Origin: Planctomycetota bacterium
GTDB lineage: Bacteria > Planctomycetota > UBA8108 > UBA1146
NCBI GenBank assembly: GCA_002691835.1
Contig: NZJA01000088.1
Span: forward strand, 1 to 8,005
Reading direction: 5' to 3'
Length of the DNA stretch: 8,005 nt
Shown here: in pieces, positions 1 through 8,005 of the stretch
Position numbering within the stretch: the first letter of the stretch is position 1
Layout of the letters: each line of letters begins with the position of its first letter
The notes under the pieces: model-generated
Seen by the model: only the letters and a program-made list of their open reading frames with translations
Database searches by the model: none
What the model was told of the DNA's origin: nothing
Program-made: the position numbers and the translations under genes

Positions 1-500
1 ACCTGATTTTTGGTCGTAAGTAGTGTTTTTCCCCTACCTGCTGTATCCATCTCTATCTAATCTATATCTGATAATCGCCTCGCTATTTATTCGTCCTCGT
101 CATCCGAAAGGATAAAGCGAGGATAGCTTTTTTTCCTTGCGACAGTCTTCCGACCTATTCCATCCGGACAGCGAGGTCCGGCTTACCCTCCTGCTAGCAA
201 AGAACGCTGCATACGACCTGAAGATTTCACAACCAGATATCGTGTTACTTCAAACGCGATTAAATCGCCCAAAGGTTTGTAAAGTTTTCCGAGGCAAGTT
301 TTTCCGAGGATTTCCCGCGACAACATCAGTTCCTCCGGAGTGTTTGAGACCGCGCGCAAACGAGAGCCAAAGACGATCATTAAATCGTGTTTACTTTCAG
401 TGCATTATTCTTTTGCCTCGGTGACACAGTTTTACTAACCCTCTTTTTCCACCGACCGACATCGTTGTTCGAGCAGCTCGCGGAACGGACGGGGACAGAG
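1..500 (+). promoter_or_regulatory. Upstream region and probable 5' UTR of the ACC gene
   Basis: I see no convincing protein gene here. The short open frames lack family resemblance, and the longest ones need non-ATG starts. No clear TATA box is visible. Sequence-level items: a strong splice donor string GTAAGT at 16-21; a 1-nt-spaced perfect inverted repeat gcgatt-a-aatcgc at 256-268; a tandem pair of ttttccgagg at 285-294 and 300-309, followed by TTTCCCGC at 311-318, which matches the E2F-type consensus TTTSSCGC; and TACTAAC at 433-439 followed by a pyrimidine tract at 440-450. The last item looks like a branch point plus acceptor and suggests a 5' UTR intron. The transcription start cannot be placed from sequence. 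The regulatory reading of these motifs is inference. Confidence 0.4.
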
Positions 501-1001
501 ATGCAAGCGCTTAGCGCTGCTGCCTCGTGGAGCGCGTTTGCTCCACGAAAGTTAACTTCTACGTTAAAATGTCGAGACCGAGTGTTCAATGTGGCAGGTA
601 AGTCGATGCAACACGTCGAGATTCTTTTCCTTTCATCGCCTGCGGAAGTTCACCGCTCCGATTGTCGCTTTCGCTCAAAACCCCAGTATTCTGCACAAAA
701 TATCCATAAAATTAGCGGAATAAACATTCATTTTTCATGGACAACAATGAAATGCCGCTGACGATACATTACACCCTAACAACATGCAGACAGTGGAGGG
801 CGTGAACCATTTGCCGTTCGTCCCTCAATAATCACACCCATCCCTGCAGCGCGTAACAGAAGGAAAGACTGCGTTTCTCGTGAATCTGCACCGCTTCTTT
901 TTGCTACTCGTGCCAATGCAGCAGTATCTGCACCTGCAGATACAAGCGCAGACGCCACGTCCACCGAGTCCCTGGCCCGCTACGTTGCTGCTCACGGAGG
1001 C
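501..1001 (+). other. N-terminal extension of the ACC, presequence-like
   Basis: This stretch encodes about 103 residues before the conserved biotin carboxylase start and is interrupted by intron 1. It begins MQALSAAASWSAFAPRKLTS. The first 25 residues contain no acidic residue, are rich in Ala and Ser, and carry Arg/Lys at 16, 17, 23 and 25. Further on it is basic again (AARNRRKD, about residues 52-59), then Ala/Ser/Thr-rich (SAPADTSADATSTES). These are features of plastid or mitochondrial presequences. Phe13 in SAFAP recalls the phenylalanine found near the start of plastid transit peptides in red algae and related lineages. No strong hydrophobic signal peptide precedes it, which argues against bipartite targeting unless a further exon lies upstream. 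Targeting is inferred from composition only; a cytosolic protein with an unconserved N-terminus remains possible. Confidence 0.5.
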
Positions 1002-4000
1002 AAGCGGGTCATTCGAAAAGTTCTTATCGCAAACAATGGTATGGCTGCGACAAAAGCGATCATCTCCATGCGACGTTGGGCATACAATGAAATCGGCGAC
1101 GAAAATGCTATCGAGTTCCTTGTCATGGCAACCCCCGAGGATTTGAAGGCGAATGCAGAGTTCATACGCTACGCGGACGACTTTGTTGAGGTTCCAGGTG
1201 GTTCGAACAAAAACAATTACGCAAACGTAAGTTTGATTGTCGACATCGCTGAGCGCGAAGGAATCGATGCAGTCTGGCCGGGTTGGGGACACGCTTCCGA
1301 GAATCCAAAACTACCCACAGCATTAAAGGAACGCGGTATCCAATTTATCGGGCCCACCGCGCCTGTGATGTCAGTCCTTGGTGATAAAATTGCTGCCAAC
1401 ATTCTTGCTCAAACTGCCAAGGTACCTTCAATCCCTTGGTCTGGAGATGGCCTTGAAGCTATTCTAACCGAAGAAGGCACAATACCTGAAGAGATTTTCA
1501 ACAAGGCGATGGTTACGACGATCGACGAGTGTGTTGAATCTGCCAATCGAATCGGTTACCCCGTTATGCTCAAAGCATCTGAGGGTGGCGGCGGGAAAGG
1601 CATTCGAATGAGTTCGAACGACGAAGAGCTGCGCGTGAACTTCGAGATGGTCAAAGCAGAAGTACCAGGGTCGCCCATGTTTATGATGCAGCTGTGCACT
1701 CAAGCAAGACACCTTGAGGTCCAAATTGTAGGCGATGAATATGGCAATGCAGTTGCTCTGAGCGGGCGTGACTGTTCCACTCAGCGACGCTTTCAGAAAA
1801 TATTCGAAGAGGGCCCACCAACAATTGCCAACCCTGCCGTATTTCGTCAGATGGAAAAGGCGGCACAGCGTCTCACGCGTAACATAGGATACGTTGGTGC
1901 GGGAACTGTCGAGTATCTGTACAATGCCGAGACTGAAGAATATTTTTTTCTCGAGCTGAACCCACGCCTCCAGGTTGAGCATCCTGTAACTGAAGGAATT
2001 ACAGGTGTCAATCTTCCTGCAACCCAATTGCAGGTTGCTATGGGAATACCGCTGAGCCGCATTCCTGATATCAGGAAGTTTTACGGGCGCGACGTAGACA
2101 CAGAGACTGCCATTGACTTCATGGAAGAAGATTATGATCTGCCAGGACGTCATTTGATTGCAGCCCGGATCACAGCTGAAAATCCTGATGAGGGATTCAA
2201 ACCAACTTCTGGAGGTATGATCGCTCGCCAAACTTCTTGAGAACCCACTGACCTCCCCCGATATGTTCACCTGTCCATTCCGCATCAAACTCACTTCTCA
2301 TCTTCGAAACAGGCATTGAGCGCGTTTCTTTTCAATCAACCCCAAACGTTTGGGGTTACTTCTCCGTTGGTGCCAATGGGGGGGTCCACGAATATGCTGA
2401 CTCGCAGTTTGGTCACATATTTGCCACCGGTGGAACACGTGAAGACGCTCGGAAGTCCCTGGTTCTTGCACTCAAAGGCATGGTTGTCCGCGGCGAAATA
2501 CGCACCGCTGTTGAGTACCTGGTGCAGCTTCTTGAAACAGAAGATTTCAAGGCGAATTCTATTGACACCAGCTGGCTTGACGGTATTATCAAAGCGAAGT
2601 CCATTGCCATGAAAGAGGACCCTCACACAATCGTTGCATCTGCTGTGCTTTACAGAGCTTTTAAGATGGTGAAAACAGAAGAGGCAGCTTTCAAAGAATT
2701 CTGGCAAAAAGGGCAAACTGCAACGCAAGGGATAGCACGATTGACAGAATTCCCGATGGAAATCACATATCAGGACGTTAAGTACACATTCACGATTCAG
2801 AGACGAGGACCCGACTCTCTCGTTTTGTCCCTTCGAGGTAAAGATTTGATTCAAGCAAGAATTCGTGAGCGCTCAGATGGAGTGCTTCTTGGTATCTGGG
2901 GAGGTCAAACACACGAGATCGATGGTCTTGAAGAACCGCTTGGACTTCGCATGGTACTGGATGGGCAGACGTGGCTGTTACCAAACCAATTCGATCCCTC
3001 TGAGCTTCGGACTGACGTCACGGGCAAGTTGATTCGTTTCCTTCAGGATGATGGCGGTGAGGTGATCGCTGGAAAGCCATATGCTGAGGTAGAGGCAATG
3101 AAAATGGTGATGCCTCTAATTGCTTCAGAGAGTGGCACCATATCACACGCTAAATCCGGAGGTGCGGTGATTGAGGCGGGCGATTTGCTCGGAACCCTCT
3201 TCCTGAAAGATCCAAACAAAGTTAAGAAGATTTCCCCTTTCGGAGGAGAGTTTCGATGCAGCTTAGATGAAGGATCTGATGCCCCACCTTCAGCTTCTGA
3301 AGCTCTTGAAGCGGCGATATCTGCCACCAATCTTCTGCTGGATGGATACGTCCTGCCCGTCGAGGAAACCGTTAACAATCTTCTTGAACGTCTTTGTGAT
3401 CCCACCCTGTCCGATATTGATGGTGGGCGTTGGCAACGGGCTTGCTCGGTTTTAAATGGAATTGTTGATCGTTACCTTGCAGTGGAACAATTGTTTGCTG
3501 GCAAGAAAGTTGATGCAGTAATGCGGGAACAGACCCGCATTAACAGTGGAGATCTCGACGGTCTGCTGAAAATTGTCCTCGCTCACGCCCGGATCAAGCA
3601 CAGAACCCAACTGGGCATTAGCCTGTTAAAACAGGCGCCAACGCTACCGCAGCGAATCATGGGAGGGCCAATCGGCTGGGCTGATGATCACTCGCCCATA
3701 TCTGATGAATTTCGGGCATCCATTGAGCAACTTTCAAATCTTCGGGGCACTGACTACGGCGAACTTGCCCTCACAGCCTCAAACATTTTGCTCGAAAAGC
3801 GCCTGCCCTCGATTGACAAGCGACTTTCTGAGCTCAAAAGCATTCTATCAGGCGGGGTAGGCTTGGACCGTGCATGGGGAACAGCAGAGGCAGGAGACCT
3901 GAAGAGTCTCATAGAATCTCCCACACTTGCTGTCGATTTGTTGCCTTCACTCTTTGTTGATTCCGATGCGGACGTTGCTGATGCAGCTCTTGAAGTGTAC

Positions 4001-7000
4001 ACTAAACGCGTGTATCGTGCACACAATGTCATATCCACAGATATCGTTCGCGTCGATGGGTTAGACTCCATGAATTTCAAGTTCCAGTTCAACACCTACC
4101 CAGAGGAATCACCTCTCCGTTTTGGTGTCATGGTTGTCACTTCAACTCTTGAGACAGCAAAAATGCAGATGGCAGCCATTCTTGACCGACTTGCAAGTCA
4201 CATAGGTGATGCATCCAAGGACACCCCGATTCATGTGCTGCATATAGCCCTCAGTAATCAGGCTGATGACGGGTCACTTGCAGATCGTTGCGCCGCTGTT
4301 TTAAGCGAGTTTCGAGGACGAATGGCTGAACTCGGCGTGAAGTTCGTCAACGTCATCAGCTATGTCCCTCCAAATCTCCCGCATTACTACACATTTACCG
4401 CCGCGAGCGGTTATCAGGAAGATCCTCTCTACCGGGGCGAAAGACCCACAGTAGCACATCTGCTGGAACTTGCCCGCCTTGAGAACTACAACCTGACACG
4501 TCTCCCAACTGTCAATAGAGATCTTCATGTGTATGTTGGAGAATCCAAACAAGGGTTTGGAAAGCGAGGCCTTCAAAAACATATGCTGCTCCGTCGAATC
4601 AGCCACTCCCGCGATGCAGCGGACGGCGGCATCGAACGTGTCCTCGGAAAAGCTGTTGAAGCCCTTGACCTTGCCAGCCTCGATCCTCGAACCAAGGGAA
4701 CCAGCTCTGGGAGAATTTATATTAATTTTCTCCCTTTACAAACGAGCAGTCCTTTCGATGCATGCGTCGGAGCCTTAAAAATGAAGGTTTTAGAGTTCAT
4801 CAGCCGAAATTCAACGGAGCTCCTAACTCAACAGGTGGACGAAATCGAAATTCGATTCCGCATTGCCGAGAATCCGGATTCCCAAGTGCAGATCCCGGTT
4901 CGCATCATGGCAACGTCAATGTCAGGTCAATGGCTAAAGGTTGATGTATATCGCGAATATCTCGATCCGCAAACAGGCAAAGCAACACAATTCTGCATGC
5001 TTGGTGCAGATGGCGCCGAAGAGGCATGTTTTTTGGAGCCTTACCCAATGCCGGGGACACTGCAGCAGAAGCGGTCCATTGCTCGAGCCATAGGAACAAC
5101 ATACATATATGACTTCCTTGGTCTCATCGAAAAAGCAATGGTGCTCGAGTGGCGTCAATATATCGCCACCTCTGGCGGTGGCGAGGTACCAGTTGACATG
5201 TTCCGTGCTGAAGAGTTGGTTCTGAGCCCTGATGGTGGAAGCTTAAGCAAAGCTGAAGCGAGTCGCATCGCGGGCTCCAATGATATTGGTATGGTTGCTT
5301 GGCAGTGTTTCATGAAGACTCCTGAATATCCAGATGGGCGCGAAATAGTCTTGGTGGGCAATGATTGCACCTTCATGTCGGGTTCTTTTGGCGTTAAAGA
5401 GGATGATTTCTATTTCGCTGTTTCACAATATGCGCGACAGAGAGGCCTCCCCCGCGTTTATATCGCTTCAAACTCAGGTGCTCGCATTGGTCTCGTCGAA
5501 GAGCTTAAGCCTTACTTCAAGGTAGCATGGAATGACGCCTCTAACCCATCACTAGGTTTTAAGTACCTGTACTTGTCGCCAGATGACTACGCCGCATTTC
5601 CAGCCGGAACCGTGAATGCTTCTGAGCTAGTTGATGATGGAGAAACGCGCATGAAACTTGATGACATCATTGGACAAATCCATGGAATAGGAGTCGAAAA
5701 TCTTCGAGGATCAGGAATGATCGCCGGGGAACAGTCTGCCGCGTACGCCGACGCATTCACGCTTTCCTACATCACTGGGCGCTCTGTCGGAATCGGTGCA
5801 TATTTGTGTCGCCTCGGACAAAGGAACATCCAGATGACGAATGGCCCTCTCATCCTCACGGGATATCTTGCTCTCAACAAACTTCTTGGTCGCGAGGTGT
5901 ACACTTCGCAAGATCAACTTGGTGGCCCACAGGTGATGATGCCAAATGGGGTGAGCCACATGCAGGTCGACGACGACCAAGAGGGCGTCAGAGCAATATT
6001 GAGATGGTTATCATACGTTCCAAACAACTGCTTCACGCGATCACCTTCACTACCATCGGCTGATCCCACTACCCGCACAATTGATTTCAAACCAACAAAA
6101 ACTCCGTACGACCCTCGGCACATGATCGCCGGTGTTGAATCAGCATCAGATGGGTCTTGGGTGAGCGGATTCTTTGACAAAGACTCGTGGACAGAAACCA
6201 TGGCCGAGTGGGGAAAGTCTGTGGTATGTGGCAGAGCCCGCCTCGGTGGAATACCGATGGGCGTCATAGCAGTTGAGACCCGCCTCATGGAGCAACGGAT
6301 ACCCGCCGATCCTGCTAATCCCGAGTCTCGCGAAGCTGTTTTAGCTCAAGCCGGGCAGGTTTGGTTCCCAGACTCCGCGTACAAGACAGCAACGGCGATT
6401 CGGGATTTCAACAATGCAGAGAACCTGCCCCTGATTATATTTGCCAATTGGCGTGGCTTTTCTGGTGGTACAAGGGACATGTATGGGGAAATTCTCAAGT
6501 TTGGAGCCATGATTGTTGACGAACTCAGGGTGTATCGCCACCCGGTTTTCGTGTACATACCACCTAATGGTGAGCTTCGTGGCGGCGCTTGGGTTGTTGT
6601 AGATCCAACCATCAACGAAGCACGAATGGAAATGTATGCAGATGAGGAAAGTCGTGGTGGTATCCTTGAGCCACCTGGGATATGCGAGGTCAAATTCCGC
6701 GACAAGGACCAAAAAGCTGCCATGCATCGCTTGGACCCTGTCCTTCTCGAACTTGATCAAGAGCCCGAAGCAAATCATGAGGAAATTTCTGCCCGGGAAG
6801 CACAATTGTCGCCGATGTACACTCAAGTTGCACATGAATTTGCTGACCTGCACGATAGAAGTGGTCGCATGCTGGCCAAGGGGGTGATTCGAGATGTTGT
6901 CACATGGGAAACAGCCAGGGAGTATTTCTACAACCGCTTACAACGACGACTTGAAATCGATGATCTCGCCGCGGTGGCTGGGGCAGACCTTGCAACGGTC

Positions 7001-7222
7001 GAATCGCACCTGTCATCAATAGCCTTCACAGATGCGATTGATTGGAATGACGATGCAATCGTCACAAAATGGCTGCGAACGAACATCAACTTGGTGAAAG
7101 AGGAAGTTTCATCTCTTGGTCGCGACGCAGCTATTGAAGACGCAGTTGAAAAACTTCAAAACCTTGACTCAGATGCGCTTCAGCTTGTGCTTCAGAGACT
7201 TTCGAGCGCAGAAGACAACTGA
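501..7222 (+). CDS. ACC1: Homomeric acetyl-CoA carboxylase, three exons, complete
   Basis: The CDS is join(501-597, 790-2214, 2313-7222), 6432 nt, 2143 residues plus TGA. The enzyme carboxylates acetyl-CoA to malonyl-CoA with ATP, bicarbonate and covalent biotin, the committed step of fatty acid synthesis. Domains in order: N-terminal extension 1-104; biotin carboxylase about 105-595, with RVIRKVLIANNG 105-116, ATP-grasp loop GGGGKG 298-303, RDCSTQRRFQK 359-369 and ELNPRLQVEH 421-430; biotin carrier about 735-806, with EAMKM and biotinyl Lys771; a long central region; carboxyltransferase about 1500-2056, with NSGARIG 1561-1567 and NWRGFSGG 1886-1893. Length and order are those of eukaryotic single-chain ACCs. 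The start at ATG 501 (purine at -3) was chosen because exon 2 has no ATG upstream of the conserved biotin carboxylase start, and exon 1 joins it in phase. The N-terminus resembles a transit peptide rather than the phosphorylated N-terminus of animal ACCs. If intron 1 ends at 849 the protein is 20 residues shorter. Enzyme identity is near certain; the exact N-terminus is not. Confidence 0.93.
598..789 (+). other. Intron 1 of the ACC gene (acceptor uncertain)
   Basis: The donor is a perfect CAG|GTAAGT at 595-603. With the acceptor at 789 (ATGCAG|AC) the intron is 192 nt and interrupts a codon after its first base, giving g|ac (Asp33). The intron contains in-frame stops at 759-761 and 777-779, so it must be removed. 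A CTAAC branch-like motif lies at 776-780, but its A is only about 10 nt from this AG. A second acceptor, CCCTGCAG ending at 849, also keeps frame (g|cg, Ala) and has a better pyrimidine context. It would make the intron 252 nt and the protein 20 residues shorter. The donor is well supported; the acceptor choice is close to even. Confidence 0.55.
2215..2312 (+). other. Intron 2 of the ACC gene, 98 nt
   Basis: The intron has a GTATGA donor and a CGAAACAG acceptor. Splicing joins g2214 to gc2313-2314, restoring Gly508 in the family sequence PTSGG-IERVSFQS and continuing in frame into NVWGYFSV. Unspliced sequence meets TGA at 2238-2240 after seven extra residues (MIARQTS). A branch-like CTCAC at 2290-2294 places its A about 19 nt before the acceptor, a normal distance. 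The length is not a multiple of three, so retention truncates the protein within the biotin carboxylase domain. Confidence 0.93.
2993..3215 (+). other. Biotin carrier (BCCP) domain with the biotinylation site
   Basis: This is the biotinyl-lipoyl fold of the ACC, from DPSELRTDVTGKL (residue 735) to about residue 806. The target lysine is Lys771 (codon 3101-3103) within VEAMKMVMPL, the EAMKM form of the usual eukaryotic EVMKM motif, with Met on both sides as required by biotin protein ligases. The DGG..AGKPYAEVEAMKM and ESGTI segments match the family throughout, so the site looks functional. Confidence 0.92.
5291..6960 (+). other. Carboxyltransferase domain of the ACC
   Basis: This region transfers the carboxyl group from carboxybiotin to acetyl-CoA. 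The N-lobe carries GNDCTFMSGSFG from residue 1523, NSGARIGLVEE from 1561, ENLRGSGMIAGE, and GIGAYLCRLGQR. The C-lobe carries FVPTKTPYDPR-like sequence (FKPTKTPYDPR), ARLGGIPMGVIAVETR, AGQVWFPDSAYKT, FANWRGFSGGTRDMYGE from 1884, VYIPPNGELRGGAWVVVDP, and MYADEESRGGILEP. The two arginines that contact substrate in the yeast enzyme (in the GIGAYLxRLGQR and NWRGFSGG motifs) are both present. No key residue appears lost. Confidence 0.93.
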
Positions 7223-7341
7223 GAAAGACAACAATTTAGTTTCAAAGACTTGTTTAATATATCCTCGTCTGTTTCGTTTATATTGAGAAAATCGCAGTTT
7301 TTTTACATATTTCTTGCCGTTCTCGCAGGTTCTCTCCAATG
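7223..7341. other. Convergent intergenic spacer, both 3' UTRs
   Basis: These 119 bases, AT-rich in places, lie between the ACC stop and the FAN1 stop on the opposite strand. No canonical AATAAA is seen on either strand. Candidate A/T-rich elements are ttaatatat at about 7254-7262 and, on the minus strand, AATATAAA around 7278-7285. Both transcripts must end here or run into each other's coding region, so overlapping 3' ends are likely. Confidence 0.5.
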
Positions 7342-8005
7342 TCAAGGTGATACTCTACACAGCGTCGCGGCAACACCCGCATCCCTCAATACCGACAACC
7401 ACGCACCTTGTTGATTATTCAGCTGGTCGTTGGTGCTTTTAACCTCTACAACCTTGACTACAGACTCACAGTCCTTCCCAATTTTTGTGCTCACGGAATT
7501 CCACAAAACTAAATCTGGAGCTCCCCACCTCCAGCATAAATAATCAGTTGCCAATAGTTGCATAACCTTAGCAAGTGCAGTTCCTCCCAGCCCGTCAGCG
7601 ACTATACACAGGTCTTCAATCCGCAATATGGCCCAGTGTATACCCACGAGATCATGATCAAAATGTGCAGACCATGCCTTGATGAGTAAAATTCTAGCGT
7701 AGCCCTTTCGAATTTGGGCGAGACGGTCATTTATGGACGCTTGTCTGAACTGCGTGAAACTTTTTGAACAAAAATCACAAGGCGAGTATTGAAAAGGGGA
7801 CGAAAATGCGTGAACAATGGGCATGAAAATCACATCTGCGAACAGAAGTGAAAAAAATGTGGTCCATATACGAGACTCGGAGTGTACACCTCGCCAGCAA
7901 CCAGCGTGCTTACTGGCATAATGCTGCAAAACAAGATTTTCAACGGTCGTGGAACCGCCAGTCATGTCTGCTGAGTCAATAACATAACGGTTCTTTTCTC
8001 GGCAA
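7342..8005 (-). CDS. FAN1: FAN1-type nuclease, C-terminal part (5' end beyond the window)
   Basis: The stop codon is at 7342-7344, and 220 residues are readable with no stop or intron up to the window edge. The ATG at 7965 is internal, because the frame stays open upstream (..NRYVIDSAD). FAN1 is a structure-specific 5' flap and exonuclease used in interstrand crosslink repair. The PD-(D/E)XK core of the VRR-NUC domain is visible: GAPDLVLWN with Asp at 7513-7515, then KVVEVKSTNDQLNNQQGAWL with Glu at 7444-7446 and Lys at 7438-7440. Upstream, GVHSESRIWTTFFSLLFADVIF carries the further metal-binding Glu (codon 7876-7878), equivalent to the human GEGSTF region. The YSPCDFCSKSFTQFR segment matches the human PLDLCTDSFFTSRR segment. 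All four catalytic positions are kept, so it looks active. The SAP, zinc-finger and TPR parts of full-length FAN1 would lie outside the window and cannot be judged. It runs tail to tail with the ACC gene. Confidence 0.88.
   Translation of the reverse strand, partial: CREKNRYVIDSADMTGGSTTVENLVLQHYASKHAGCWRGVHSESRIWTTFFSLLFADVIFMPIVHAFSSPFQYSPCDFCSKSFTQFRQASINDRLAQIRKGYARILLIKAWSAHFDHDLVGIHWAILRIEDLCIVADGLGGTALAKVMQLLATDYLCWRWGAPDLVLWNSVSTKIGKDCESVVKVVEVKSTNDQLNNQQGAWLSVLRDAGVAATLCRVSP

Noticed and set aside
78..134. Inverted repeat cctcgct (78-84) / agcgagg (116-122) followed by a T run, terminator-like
   Set aside because: The 7-bp arms are 31 nt apart and the setting is eukaryotic, so a bacterial-type terminator is not meaningful. 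Probably chance.
137..424. 95-codon plus-strand frame upstream of ACC
   Set aside because: It begins with TTG rather than ATG, has low-complexity composition and no recognisable family; it probably lies in upstream or UTR sequence.
569..597. Alternative ACC start at ATG 569
   Set aside because: Its frame ends exon 1 with two leftover bases, which does not join either good acceptor (789 or 849) in the ACC frame.
1041..2240. ACC as a separate 399-residue biotin carboxylase gene starting at 1041
   Set aside because: The conserved RVIRKVLIANNG lies upstream of this ATG in the same frame, and the downstream stop is inside a clear GT-AG intron, so this is only part of one spliced gene. It is not a frameshifted pseudogene or a split bacterial accC.
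1464..2294. 276-codon open frame on the minus strand opposite ACC exon 2
   Set aside because: It is antisense to strongly conserved biotin carboxylase sequence, has no recognisable domain and runs across intron 2. It is a shadow of the real gene.
6341..6853. 170- and 125-codon minus-strand frames opposite the carboxyltransferase region
   Set aside because: They overlap each other in different frames and lie against conserved coding sequence. No family resemblance.

Overview
The window is a compact piece of a eukaryotic nuclear genome holding two convergent genes and very little else. The main gene (+ strand, about 501-7222) encodes a full-length, homomeric (single-chain) acetyl-CoA carboxylase. 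It joins biotin carboxylase, biotin carrier and carboxyltransferase domains in one protein of about 2143 residues. The second gene enters from the right edge on the - strand (7342-8005, 5' part missing). It is the C-terminal part of a FAN1-type structure-specific nuclease with its VRR-NUC domain. The two stop codons are 119 bases apart, tail to tail.

The ACC reading frame is not continuous. Intron 2 (2215-2312, 98 nt, GT..AG) breaks the biotin carboxylase domain, and removing it rejoins the conserved sequence exactly in frame. The conserved start of the biotin carboxylase domain (RVIRKVLIANNG) lies upstream of the first in-frame ATG of the second exon (1041). That frame is closed by a stop at 777 with no ATG in between, so an upstream coding exon is required. 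A perfect donor (CAG|GTAAGT, cut after 597) and an ATG at 501 supply it in the correct phase. The resulting N-terminus begins MQALSAAASWSAFAPRK and resembles an organelle-targeting presequence. The acceptor of intron 1 is less certain than its donor: 789 or 849 both keep frame.

Organism: spliceosomal introns, homomeric ACC and FAN1 make this a eukaryote. Few short introns, tight spacing, roughly balanced base composition, and an N-terminal presequence with an early phenylalanine (SAFAP) together suggest an alga. A red alga with a compact, intron-poor genome is my best guess, with an alga carrying a red-derived plastid as the alternative. This is inference, not proof.

Layout: 1-500, upstream DNA and probable 5' UTR with some splice-like and palindromic sequences; 501-7222, ACC in three exons; 7223-7341, shared 3' intergenic DNA; 7342-8005, 3' end of FAN1. 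The genes have unrelated roles (malonyl-CoA supply and DNA crosslink repair) and no functional link is implied. I found no mobile element, CRISPR array, RNA gene or new multi-gene system. The points most worth checking are the predicted targeting extension on the ACC, its intron 1 acceptor, and a possible 5' UTR intron.
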